The notes: generated by a model from the letters alone, not told the origin. DNA of 25,547 bases from an uncultured Atopobium sp. (GCA_946647055.1 CAMPCT010000008.1:1-25547), one strand, 5' to 3'. Shown: positions 8,337-15,449, numbered from the stretch's first letter. Made by a program: numbers and translations.

Positions 8337-8825
8337 ATGGCAGACAAGGACACCTTCGAGAGGAGCGACCTCGCCACGGGTTACGTGGACGCCGGCGAGC
8401 TCGCCTACCTCCTGCACTTCCTCGACGCACATCCTCCCGTGACGGAGGCCTTCCTCGTCCTCTATGGCCAGAAGACGGGCGTCTGGTGGGAGAGCCAGCG
8501 CGAGCACCTCATCAGCTACTACGGAAGCCGTGCGTCCGCGTGCTTCGGTGACGTTGATGAGCCCTCGTGTGACGCGCATGCCGCCTTCGACGCCATGCGT
8601 CGTCCCGAGATGTACGTCTGGCTCATCGAGGCGCTGGGGGAGGACCAGGCCACGGTCGAGGACATCTCGCGCAGGGTCGCCCGCGCGAGCACGCACCATG
8701 CGCAGATTGACGTCGTGCGCGAGCTCGTCACCTGGGAGCGTATCGTCGAGCTGGTGCGCAGGCGCGTCGAGCTGCTGCGCGACGAGGGCAAGCTCCTGCA
8801 CGCGGCGTCCTACCTCGCCGACTAA
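8337..8825 (+). CDS. Unknown 162-aa protein downstream of GT2
   Basis: The ATG at 8337 follows the glycosyltransferase stop by 12 nt and has a GGGGGAG Shine-Dalgarno, so it is very likely cotranscribed with it. I do not recognise the family. The protein is acidic in its first half with two aromatic stretches (LAYLLHFLDAH; VWWESQREHLISYYG) and ends in a predicted amphipathic, possibly coiled-coil helix (WERIVELVRRRVELLRDEGK). No signal peptide or membrane segment is seen. It is presumably soluble. Its stop codon abuts the 64-bp palindrome without any spacer. A function linked to the neighbouring glycan genes is guesswork. Confidence 0.8.
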   Translation: MADKDTFERSDLATGYVDAGELAYLLHFLDAHPPVTEAFLVLYGQKTGVWWESQREHLISYYGSRASACFGDVDEPSCDAHAAFDAMRRPEMYVWLIEALGEDQATVEDISRRVARASTHHAQIDVVRELVTWERIVELVRRRVELLRDEGKLLHAASYLAD

Positions 8826-8889
8826 TGTCCACTGGGGGATACTCCCTTTTTGGACAATTGTCCAAAAAGGGAGTATCCCCCAGTGGACA
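8826..8889. repeat. Perfect 64-bp palindrome between convergent genes
   Basis: The 32-nt left arm (8826-8857) is exactly the reverse complement of the right arm (8858-8889), with no spacer; the centre is AATT. Each arm begins and ends with a short inverted TGTCCA/TGGACA pair (8826-8831 with 8851-8856), so each half can fold alone and the whole can form a nested cruciform. An A5/T5 run lies on each side of the centre. It fills the gap between the stop of the plus-strand gene (8825) and the stop of the minus-strand gene (8892). It could work as a bidirectional terminator, be a REP/MITE-like element, or both. Confidence 0.95.
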
Positions 8890-8891
8890 AA

Positions 8892-9866
8892 TTACAGGTC
8901 GCAGGCTGCCTTGAGGCCAAAGGCTGACGTGGCGCTGGTCGCTGCGTCGACGATGGCGCCCTCGAGCGCGCGCGTTGCGAGCAGTCCAACCACGTCGACG
9001 GGGTACTCGACCTCACCGGTGGCCATCACGAAGACCGTGTCCCCGTCATTGCTGGTGTGCGTGGGCCTGATCGTGTGTGCGTAGGCGTCGGCTGCCATCT
9101 GGGCGACCTTGGTGGCCTGGGCCTTGGTGAGCAGCGCGTTGGTCACGACGCAGCTGACGGTGGTGTTGGTGCGCAGACCGTCGAGCGGCATGGATGCCAT
9201 AGCGAGAAGCGCGTCCTCGACGGATTCGATGTCAGTGCCATCACTGTCCAGCATGCCGGCAATGGCCACCCCGGTCGTGGGGTCCACGACGTTGCCCACG
9301 GCGTTGACGGCAGCCACGGCACCGCAGACGAGGCTACCCGCCTGAAGCACCGCCTCACCGAGGCCCGTCTTCATGGCGCGGGCAGGCCCCGCGAGCTTGC
9401 CCACGGAGCATCCGGTGCCGGCGCCCACGTTGCCGCGCTCGAGCGGACGCCCCGGGTTGTCGAGGGCCTCCATGGTCGCCTCGATGCCATCGACTGAAGT
9501 GGGACGGATGGAGGGGTCGCCCACAGCGAGGTCGAAGAGGCAGGCGCCGCTCACGATGGGTACCACGCCCACGCCCACATCCAGGCCGATGCCCCGGCGT
9601 TCCAACTCCTCGGCCACGCCGCAGGATGCAGAGAGCCCGTAGGCCGAGCCACCAGACAGCACGACGGCATGCAGGACCTGGACCATCTCCTCGGGGCGGA
9701 GCAGGTCGGTCTCGCGCGTGGCGGGGGCGCCACCGCGTACGTCGACGCCGCCAGTTGCGCCTGCGGGGCACACGATGACGGTGCAGCCCGTCGCCGCGTC
9801 CCCGGGCTCGGTGTGGTGTCCGGCGTAGATGCCGGGGATCTGCGTGATGCTGGTGACGTCAGCCAT
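8892..9866 (-). CDS. P1-family (S58) peptidase, DmpA/aminopeptidase-esterase like
   Basis: 324 aa. This N-terminal-nucleophile family self-cleaves before a Ser/Thr to give alpha and beta chains and acts on N-terminal residues or D-amino-acid esters/amides. Evidence is VDVRGGAPATRETDLLRP (41-58), the VLSGGSAYGLSA strand (69-80), GRPLERGNVGAGTGCSVGK (139-157) and LRTNTTVSCVVTNALLTK (231-248), where the NTT motif (234-236) marks the expected cleavage/nucleophile site. It overlaps the end of maf by 8 nt and is translated from an ATG with AAGGGG upstream, so the two are cotranscribed. The substrate is unknown; a role in peptide or amino-acid use fits the fermentative context. Confidence 0.92.
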   Translation of the reverse strand: MADVTSITQIPGIYAGHHTEPGDAATGCTVIVCPAGATGGVDVRGGAPATRETDLLRPEEMVQVLHAVVLSGGSAYGLSASCGVAEELERRGIGLDVGVGVVPIVSGACLFDLAVGDPSIRPTSVDGIEATMEALDNPGRPLERGNVGAGTGCSVGKLAGPARAMKTGLGEAVLQAGSLVCGAVAAVNAVGNVVDPTTGVAIAGMLDSDGTDIESVEDALLAMASMPLDGLRTNTTVSCVVTNALLTKAQATKVAQMAADAYAHTIRPTHTSNDGDTVFVMATGEVEYPVDVVGLLATRALEGAIVDAATSATSAFGLKAACDL

Positions 9867-10440
9867 GGATCGCCCCTTCGTCCTGATGCCCGAGAAGCTC
9901 GAGCTCCCTCATGAGCCTCCCGATGGGAAGGCCCACCACATTGTAGTAGTCGCCGCGGATGCCCTCCACCAAGGTGCACCCGAGTGACTGGTATCCGTAG
10001 GCACCGGCCTTGTCGAGCGGGTCGCCCGTGGCGACGTACGCGTCGATCTGGTCGTCCGTGAGCTCGAAGAACCTGACGTCGGTCGTCTCGACGAAGGAGC
10101 GCTCGACATCGCCGGCGAGCAGGCACACACCGGTCGACACATGGTGCGTGCGGCCCGAGAGCGTCCTCAGCATTGTGCGGGCCTCCTCTGGGTCCGCTGG
10201 CTTCCCGAGCACATCCCCGTCCTCGTCCCACACTATGGTGTCGGCGGCGATGACGAGCTCGTCGGTCGCGGTAGCCTCGACACAGGCGTGCGCCTTGGCA
10301 CGCGACAGGCGCTCGACAAGCGCCGTGGGGTGCTCGTCGGGGAGGGCTGTCTCGTCGACGTCCTGCGGACTCACGGTGGGGGAGAGGCCCACCTGGTGCA
10401 GGATGTCAATCCTCCTGGGGCTGGCCGAAGCGAGTATCAA
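9859..10440 (-). CDS. maf: Maf family nucleotide pyrophosphatase
   Basis: 193 aa. Maf proteins hydrolyse non-canonical or excess nucleoside triphosphates (dTTP/UTP type in the YhdE subgroup) to monophosphate and pyrophosphate. Motifs are SASPRR (5-10), VDE (28-30), AADTIV with the catalytic Asp67 (65-70), LGKP (78-81), AGAYGYQSLG near 145-154 and GDYYNVVGLPI near 163-173. The TTG start (10438-10440) is supported by GAGGAGG about 5-8 nt upstream and by the conserved start of the family. The gap of 87 bp to grdB, without a clear terminator, leaves open whether it is read from the grd promoter. Confidence 0.95.
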   Translation of the reverse strand: MILASASPRRIDILHQVGLSPTVSPQDVDETALPDEHPTALVERLSRAKAHACVEATATDELVIAADTIVWDEDGDVLGKPADPEEARTMLRTLSGRTHHVSTGVCLLAGDVERSFVETTDVRFFELTDDQIDAYVATGDPLDKAGAYGYQSLGCTLVEGIRGDYYNVVGLPIGRLMRELELLGHQDEGAIHG

Positions 10441-10527
10441 GGGTCCTCCTCACGCAAGTGGGGTCACATGGCGTGGCGCGTGTACGCGTCCTCGTATGAT
10501 GATACCCGTCGGTGGGCGGGCATGGCG

Positions 10528-11841
10528 CTAGTCCTTGAAGACGACCTGTCCGTCAACGGGTGTCGCCAGGGCCACGAGGGCCTTCTCGACGATGGAGCGA
10601 CGAAGCCTCTTCTCCTCTGTTGGGTCCAGGGCGGGGTTGCCGAGGGGGTAGGGGATGGCGACCGCCGGGACGATGCGGTTGGCGCCGACCGTCAGCGAGA
10701 TGGGCGTGACCGTGCAGACGTGCACCACGGGCAGGCCGGCGCGCTCGATTTCCTTGACCATCGTTGCACCGCAACGAGTGCAGGTGCCTCAAGTGCTGGT
10801 CAGGATGACCGCATCAACCCCGTCCGAGACGAGCTTCTGGCCGATCTTGGTGGCGAACTCCTTTGCCGAGGCCACCGCCGTGCCATTGCCCACCGTGGAG
10901 TAGAACAGGTGGTGCAGCTTTCCGATGGCACCTTCTCGCTCCATGTCGCGCAGCACGTCGACGGGCAGCACGCGGTCGGCGTCCTGGTTGGCGTAGGTCG
11001 GGTCGTAGCCGCCGTGGGCGGTCTCGTAGGCACCGTGCGCAAGCTCGTCGATGCCCGTGATGTCGTACTCGCCATAATGGGACGCGCTCGAGCTCTCGAT
11101 GAAGTCGGGGTTGCCCGCAGGTACGATCCCGCCCGAGGTGACCAGCGCGATGGTCGCCTTCGAGAGGTCCGCTACCGCAGGCTGCGGGTCGACGCGGTCG
11201 AAGATCGGCATGGGGTATTCCGTCGTGAAGGGCTTGCCGGCGAGCTTTGCCAGCAGCATGTCGACGGCGCGCCTCGAGCCGCGCTTCCTCTCGAAGAAGT
11301 TCACGCGCTGTCCCTGGGGGATGTAGCCCTCCTCGCATGACGCGCCGATGTGCTCCCCGCGGGCGAGCTTGAGGGCGAGGGGCGCCATGGCCTTCACGGC
11401 CGCGCGCATGCCCGCGGCGCTGTTCTTGGTCGAGACGATGTAGGTCTTGTCCTTGTACAGGTCGACGCCGGGGTTCTCGACATACATGCCGGTGAGCGAC
11501 GGGATGCCGAGCCGCTCGTTCACCGCCGCGGCAACGGCACCACAGGCGACGCCATAGCGACCCGCGTTGAACGCGGGTCCGGCGACCAGCACGTCGGGAT
11601 GGACCCTGTCGACGAACGCGAGGATCTCCTCGAGCGAGGAGTCGTGGTGCTCGTTGAAGTAGCCGTCGCCGCACACGATGGTGCCGACGATCTGCGCCTC
11701 GTCCCCAAAGAGCTGCATGAAGGCCATGCCCGGGCCCTTGACCTCGCCCTCGAAGAACTCGACGGGATGGTCGGCCTGGTCCTCTCCGCCAATCTGGGCG
11801 AAGAACTGGTTGATGTAGTGGAGCACCGTGATCTTCTTCAT
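10528..11841 (-). CDS. grdB: Glycine/betaine/sarcosine reductase component B selenoprotein (in-frame UGA = Sec)
   Basis: 437 aa if the UGA at 10789-10791 is read as selenocysteine (residue 351). The frame upstream (MKKITVLHYINQFFAQIGGED onward, ending ILTST) and downstream (GTCTRCGATMVKEIERAG onward) join exactly at the family's conserved U-x2-C site, giving Sec351 and Cys354/Cys357. GrdB binds the amino-acid amine through GrdE's pyruvoyl group and transfers the carboxymethyl group to selenoprotein A. A hairpin right after the UGA serves as SECIS. The ATG at 11841 has AGGAGA upstream and follows grdE by 10 nt. Automated annotation often splits this gene in two. Substrate specificity (GrdB glycine, GrdF sarcosine, GrdH betaine) is not settled by sequence alone. 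Confidence 0.95.
10761..10791 (-). promoter_or_regulatory. UGA codon and bacterial SECIS-like hairpin in grdB
   Basis: On the minus strand UGA (10791-10789) is followed after 11 nt by a perfect 7-bp stem (10777-10771 with 10767-10761) capped by the loop GGU (10770-10768). The loop begins 19 nt after the UGA, in the range at which bacterial SelB recognises SECIS loops, and guanines at the apex are also the E. coli feature. It lies within the conserved coding sequence of GTCTRCGAT. Confidence 0.8.
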
Positions 11842-11851
11842 GGCGTGTCTC

Positions 11852-13132
11852 CTATCGGGCGCTCAGCACGTGGAAGCCGACCTCGTTGGTGGCGCCGGTG
11901 ATGACCTGCAGCTCCACCACGAGCGACCCGTCGTCCTGAAGCGTCTCGGCGCTGGCCCCGGCGATCTTGTTGACGAAGTCGAGGGTGCCGATGACCTTGT
12001 CCATCCTGGGCAGCGTGATCACCTGGTTGGCGTTTCCGCCCGTCACCACGGCGTCGGCCGCGGCGTCCGCGTCGGCCAGCGACTGGGACCTGCCGTCGCG
12101 ACCCGCGTACTCGTCGGTGATGATGACCGTCTTGATGCCCTGTGCCTCGATCTTCTTGCAGTTCATGATGAGGTCGGTGTCGGGGTTGCCAAAGCCCTCC
12201 TGCGAGATGATCACGCCATCCAGGTCGAGCATGCGGCAGAGCTTTGCCGTCTGGTTGGAGGAGCGCTCCTTGTCGGCAAGGTAGACGTTCTCGTTGGTGA
12301 TGATGTGCGCCACGAAGTTGATGGTCTTGCCGTGCTCGGAGTACAGGTCGGCGATCACGCTGTTGTTCAGGTGGATGTAGGTGGGGTTCTTGTCGCAGGC
12401 CGAGACGCAGTTGCCCGACACGATCGCGCCGTCCATCGACTCGGTGGGGTAGAGCACGGTGGGGAGGATCTGCTTGGCGTCGACGCCGTAGACGTAGGTG
12501 TCGTGGAGCAGACCCTGGCTTTGCAGCATCTGGACGTACCCAACGCGCGGAAGGTCGTGGAACAGGTGCAGGTCGTCCACGAAGTCGAGGGTCTCGAACT
12601 CCTGGACCTCGTCGGGCTCCACGTCGCGCCCGAGCTCGCCCAGGGCCACCGCGACGCGGAAGCCGGCCATGCGCACGGCGCGCTCGTACTCGTGGGCCTC
12701 GATGCCCGCACGGGGCGTGCAGACCATGACGAGGTTGAGGGTCTTGGAGAACGGCGTGTAGGCCGCGCCGGGCCCCGACATGTCGATGATGCCCTCCTGG
12801 AAGCCCACGATGGGACCGGCCGTCACGAGCGCCATGCCGGCGAGCGCATGGGTCCTGCCCGAGCCGACCGTGTCGACGCCGGCGATCATGCCGGGGAAGA
12901 TGCCGCCGGGACCCTCGACCTTGACGCGGGGTTCGATGACGTCCTTGACCGGGGTGATGCGCACCGACTCGCCCGGCTTGGCGATGTCGAAGCTCACCGT
13001 GGCGATCTTGTCGTCCTCGAGCACCATCTTCTCGAGCGGGGACGGGTTGACGTGCAGCACGCCACCCTCCAGCTTCGTCTCGTCCGCGAACACGATGTCG
13101 TGGATGAGGATCCGTCCCAACGTCAGCTTCAT
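11852..13132 (-). CDS. grdE: Glycine/betaine/sarcosine reductase component B proprotein
   Basis: 426 aa proprotein that cleaves itself to form the pyruvoyl-containing chain which binds the substrate amine as a Schiff base, working with GrdB. The cleavage site is SGNCVSACDKN, Asn241-Cys242, the same local pattern as characterised GrdE. Other family segments are EGPGGIFPGMIAGVDTVGSGRTHALAGMAL split over 73-102, MSGPGAAYTPFS, NPTYIHLNNSVIADLYSEHGK and SQEGFGNPDTDLI. The ATG at 13132 is preferred over an upstream frame opening at 13171 because AGAGGGG precedes it and the family begins MKLTLG. It is separated by 10 nt from grdB and 35 nt from grdX. Paralogues GrdG (sarcosine) and GrdI (betaine) are hard to tell apart by eye. 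Confidence 0.94.
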   Translation of the reverse strand: MKLTLGRILIHDIVFADETKLEGGVLHVNPSPLEKMVLEDDKIATVSFDIAKPGESVRITPVKDVIEPRVKVEGPGGIFPGMIAGVDTVGSGRTHALAGMALVTAGPIVGFQEGIIDMSGPGAAYTPFSKTLNLVMVCTPRAGIEAHEYERAVRMAGFRVAVALGELGRDVEPDEVQEFETLDFVDDLHLFHDLPRVGYVQMLQSQGLLHDTYVYGVDAKQILPTVLYPTESMDGAIVSGNCVSACDKNPTYIHLNNSVIADLYSEHGKTINFVAHIITNENVYLADKERSSNQTAKLCRMLDLDGVIISQEGFGNPDTDLIMNCKKIEAQGIKTVIITDEYAGRDGRSQSLADADAAADAVVTGGNANQVITLPRMDKVIGTLDFVNKIAGASAETLQDDGSLVVELQVITGATNEVGFHVLSAR

Positions 13133-13167
13133 AAGGCCCCTCTTTCGGACTCTTCGCCTACCTACCG

Positions 13168-13545
13168 TCACATCCTGGCCGACTCACGCGCGCCCTCGAT
13201 GAGCGAGAGGTCAACGAGCTGCAGGTCATGCAGAATCTGCTCGGAATAGCTGCCCGACCTGTCGACGAACTTCTCGCATGCAGCGATGGCATGGGAGATG
13301 AGCCTCGCAGACGCGACGTCCATGTCCCGTGCGGCCTTGGCAGAGAGAAGCATCGACTTGTAGGGCGTCTCTCCCGGCTTCACGCTTCCCGACAGGGGGT
13401 GCGTGAGCAGGCGATGGCCGTCTGCGACATATCGTGCCGCCCCCTCGAAGACGTCACCGATGCCTCCGGAGACGAACGCAACCTCGACGTCGGGGGCAAA
13501 ACGCTCCCTCACCAGGGGGTTGTTCGTCAACACGAAGTACTCCAC
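13168..13545 (-). CDS. grdX: GrdX family protein
   Basis: 125 aa. GrdX is a small conserved protein of unknown function found at the head of glycine/sarcosine/betaine reductase operons. The opening FVLTNNPLVRER, the GGIGDVFEGAARYVADGHRLLTHPLSG stretch (split near residue 28-54) and PYKSMLLS are what one expects. The TTG at 13548 and the GTG at 13545 are both possible; GTG is preferred because GAGGAGG lies 5-8 nt upstream. It is the first gene after the glycine riboswitch and two terminators. No enzyme motif is visible; a role in operon control or assembly is speculation. Confidence 0.88.
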   Translation of the reverse strand: MEYFVLTNNPLVRERFAPDVEVAFVSGGIGDVFEGAARYVADGHRLLTHPLSGSVKPGETPYKSMLLSAKAARDMDVASARLISHAIAACEKFVDRSGSYSEQILHDLQLVDLSLIEGARESARM

Positions 13546-13608
13546 CAAGCCCTCCTCTCATTGCGCGCCAAAAGCCGTTTCCCTCTCGGGGTCGCGATTA
13601 CCTGCCCA

Positions 13609-13643
13609 AGAAAAAACGCCTTCCCCCGACTGGGTTCCGGCGT
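13609..13643 (-). terminator. Second intrinsic terminator in the grd leader
   Basis: Read on the minus strand, a stem ACGCC/GGCGT (13643-13639 with 13620-13616), interrupted by a symmetric GGAA/GGAA internal loop, then CCC/GGG, is followed by six U and a UU after one C. It ends about 60 nt before grdX and about 60 nt after the first terminator, so any transcript reaching grdX must pass both. Confidence 0.7.
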
Positions 13644-13667
13644 CCCTCTGTCTTCTCGTCCCGTATC

Positions 13668-13690
13668 CGGCCTCCGTCCGTGACGGGCCG
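13668..13690 (-). other. Stable leader hairpin between the two grd terminators
   Basis: A 9-bp stem with a 2-nt bulge (CGGC+CCGTC paired with GACGG+GCCG) and a 3-nt loop lies between the two terminators. It may be part of an antiterminator or simply a spacer structure; I do not recognise a riboswitch in the 60 nt that hold it. Confidence 0.45.
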
Positions 13691-13703
13691 TGTGGCGCGA
13701 CAT

Positions 13704-13741
13704 AAAAAGGGATGCTTTGGGGCTTGGCCCCTTGGCATCCC
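13704..13741 (-). terminator. Riboswitch expression-platform terminator
   Basis: On the minus strand GGGATGC (13741-13735) pairs with GCATCCC (13715-13709), an inner GGGGC/GCCCC stem (13731-13727 with 13723-13719) sits inside, and five U residues follow (13708-13704). It lies 30 nt after the glycine aptamer. The inner AGCCCCA strand (13724-13718) is complementary over 7 nt to UGGGGCU in the aptamer's P1 3' strand (13780-13774), which offers an antiterminator. Confidence 0.88.
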
Positions 13742-13771
13742 TCCTGTCTTGCGAGAATCCAGAATCGTGTC

Positions 13772-13870
13772 GCAGCCCCATTCCTTTTGCTTGAAAGATT
13801 CACGCCTGCGCTGCCATGCGAAGGCGCTTGCCTCTTCAGCGGCCAAAGAACGGCTCTCTCGTGGGACTGC
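13772..13870 (-). ncRNA. Glycine riboswitch aptamer (single) upstream of grdX-grdE-grdB
   Basis: 99 nt on the minus strand. P1 is a 9-bp helix (13870-13862 with 13780-13772, one G-U). P2 pairs GAGAGA with UCUUUC. The core strings are CGCUGAAGAGGCAAG (about 13839-13825), matching the family's CGCCGAAGGGGCAA, and UCUUUCAAGCAAAAGGAA (about 13798-13781), matching CUCUCAGGCAAAAGGAC. No second aptamer is seen on either side, so it is a singlet. It is followed by an intrinsic terminator, as expected for transcriptional control, and a candidate -10 (TACTAT, 13909-13904) precedes it without a good -35. Glycine sensing directly fits the glycine reductase genes downstream. Confidence 0.87.
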
Positions 13871-13999
13871 CCTCTGAGCTTGTAAAGGTACCCTGCAACA
13901 AGGATAGTATCGGACATCCGCATGCTCATAGGAAGTCCCAATCGCGGAGCGGCAGCATGCTTCCGCGGACGCGCCTTCGGCTACGGACGCGCCTATGTT

Positions 14000-14815
14000 T
14001 CAGCAAACGCCCGTCAGGAAGGTGCGGATGCGTTCGTTGAAGTCGGGAGCCTCCTCGTAGGCGGCATGTCCCAGGCCCTCGTAGAGGTGGAGCTGGCTGC
14101 CGGGGATCGCCTCGTGGAGCTCGCGCGACGCCTCGGCGCCTACGATGCGGTCGTCGGTGCCGCCTATGACGAGCGCGGGGCATGAGATGCCGCCCAGGAC
14201 GTCACGCGCGTCAAAGCGCAGGATCGCCTCGGCGTTGGCGAGGAACCTGCGGTAGCCGTCGCGCGGCCTGCCCACGAGCCCTAGGACGGGGTAGGCCATC
14301 CGATACGAGGAAAGGCGTCGCGCCGAGTAGCTCCTCTCGGCGGTGTCAACCATGAGGGCGCGATGGTCCCTGCGGTTGGCCATGTCCTCCCAGCGGCGGA
14401 CGTTCTCGCATGCCAGGTCGTTCGCGTACGGAGCCGTGACGGCGAGCACGAGCCCGGACACCAGATCGGGATGGTCAGCCGCGAGGTACTGGGCGATCAT
14501 CCCTCCCTGGGACACGCCCAGGATGCCCGCGGCGGAGAGTCCCAGCGCCTCCATGGAGCGCGCCTGGTCGTTCGCCATGTCGCGGATGGAGTGCCCGCAC
14601 GGCAGGTCGTCCCGTCGGCTGAACATATAGACGGTGAAGTCGTCGAGGAGGTCCGTGTAGCCCGAGGCCAGCAGCAACGCCTTGCCACGCACCGTGGCGA
14701 GGCCGTCCGAGAGCCCGGGAAGCATGACGAGCGTGCGCGACCCGTGTCCAAAGGCCGCGTAGGGCATGGTCATGTCATCGAGCGTGACGGCCCCGTCCCT
14801 CGCGTTCCACAGCAT
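14000..14815 (-). CDS. Alpha/beta-fold hydrolase
   Basis: 271 aa with the classic order: VMLPGLSDG oxyanion strand (30-38), nucleophile elbow GVSQGG with Ser102 (100-105), acid GGTDDRIVG in the last third, and the catalytic His in GLGHAAYEE near residue 252. It hydrolyses an ester- or amide-like small molecule, substrate unknown. The ATG at 14815 is chosen because GGGAGG lies 5-9 nt upstream and the domain begins there; the same frame is open up to 14953, but that extension is A/T-rich and overlaps the end of the next gene. It marks the left end of a less GC-biased accessory stretch. Confidence 0.88.
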   Translation of the reverse strand: MLWNARDGAVTLDDMTMPYAAFGHGSRTLVMLPGLSDGLATVRGKALLLASGYTDLLDDFTVYMFSRRDDLPCGHSIRDMANDQARSMEALGLSAAGILGVSQGGMIAQYLAADHPDLVSGLVLAVTAPYANDLACENVRRWEDMANRRDHRALMVDTAERSYSARRLSSYRMAYPVLGLVGRPRDGYRRFLANAEAILRFDARDVLGGISCPALVIGGTDDRIVGAEASRELHEAIPGSQLHLYEGLGHAAYEEAPDFNERIRTFLTGVC

Positions 14816-14921
14816 GAGTCCTCCCGTAGACAGCCCCTCCGCGTCGATGAACGGCTTGTATAAGCCAGCATTATCCGGAATATACCAGTACGTGTTGTAC
14901 TTGTGCTGATACGCCCATTCA

Positions 14922-15449
14922 TTACGAATTGCTCCCACGATGCCTGATGGCATTGATGATCTGCAGGCCGTCTGTCTCCATTCCCTTATTCTCCCCGTGG
15001 AAATAGTGGGTGGGAATCAAGGATAGGACCAGGGTGAACAAATTGATGGAAAGAGCGGCGCTGACAAGGGATTCGATGGCACTGGAGGCGATGACCTCTG
15101 AATGCAAGGACACGTTTCCGAGTCTTACCGGCAGTAGTACGGCAACTAAGATCAGAGATATGACCGGACCTCCCGAAAGCGTTGCGATCAGCTTGGCCGC
15201 TGTGTCGATCCGACTCTTCTCTAGCGGCACAAAGCAGCCGTCAAAGGGAAGTAGCTTCACAGTCAGTCGCTCGGTGTCCAGAAGCGTCTTTCCCGATCCA
15301 ACCCTGATATGCCAATGCGTGTTCCCTGTCGCGAGCGAATAGCCGACGGCATGACCAACCTCATGCAAAAGGGTGGAGAGGAAGAACAGCAGCCACAAGG
15401 CGCCCGCGAACATGGCGCATTCGATGATGATTGCAATCGTCCTGGGCAT
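14922..15449 (-). CDS. HExxH membrane protein, M50-like (site-2 protease fold)
   Basis: 175 aa. A hydrophobic first helix (residues ~4-28) carries HEVGH (29-33) at its end, followed by a soluble stretch, two further hydrophobic segments (SGGPVISLILVAVLLPV; SLVSAALSINLFTLVLSLIP) and METDGLQI, where the DG dipeptide matches the third metal-ligand region of M50 peptidases. It is short for a full RseP/SpoIVFB protein, so it may be a minimal M50 or a zinc-dependent membrane hydrolase of unknown target. GAGGAC 7 nt upstream supports the ATG. It follows a GNAT gene by 36 nt. Codon use is less GC-rich than in the flanking housekeeping genes, which suggests acquisition. Confidence 0.75.
   Translation of the reverse strand: MPRTIAIIIECAMFAGALWLLFFLSTLLHEVGHAVGYSLATGNTHWHIRVGSGKTLLDTERLTVKLLPFDGCFVPLEKSRIDTAAKLIATLSGGPVISLILVAVLLPVRLGNVSLHSEVIASSAIESLVSAALSINLFTLVLSLIPTHYFHGENKGMETDGLQIINAIRHRGSNS

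Larger units (their letters stand above)
13546..13999. other. Non-coding leader and intergenic region upstream of grdX
   Basis: Holds, in minus-strand order, an 11-bp direct repeat CGGACGCGCCT (13984-13994 and 13966-13976, period 18) right after the hydrolase stop, a 6-bp dyad CGCGGA/TCCGCG (13943-13967) that might be a weak terminator without a U-tract, the presumed grd promoter, the glycine aptamer, two terminators and the grdX Shine-Dalgarno. Short open frames here are not supported as genes. Confidence 0.75.

Noticed and set aside
8826..8889. Insertion-sequence end or CRISPR repeat
   Set aside because: No transposase, no target duplication visible, and no regularly spaced copies in the window.
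10528..10761. Separate 77-aa gene downstream of a 350-aa grdB
   Set aside because: It is the C-terminal part of GrdB after the UGA selenocysteine codon; the join matches the family's active site.
11828..13249. 473-codon plus-strand frame opposite grdE
   Set aside because: Shadow of grdE; no recognisable domain and no credible start signal, whereas grdE has its cleavage motif.
13527..13941. Open frames across the grd leader on both strands
   Set aside because: They overlap the glycine aptamer and two terminators, which explain the sequence better.
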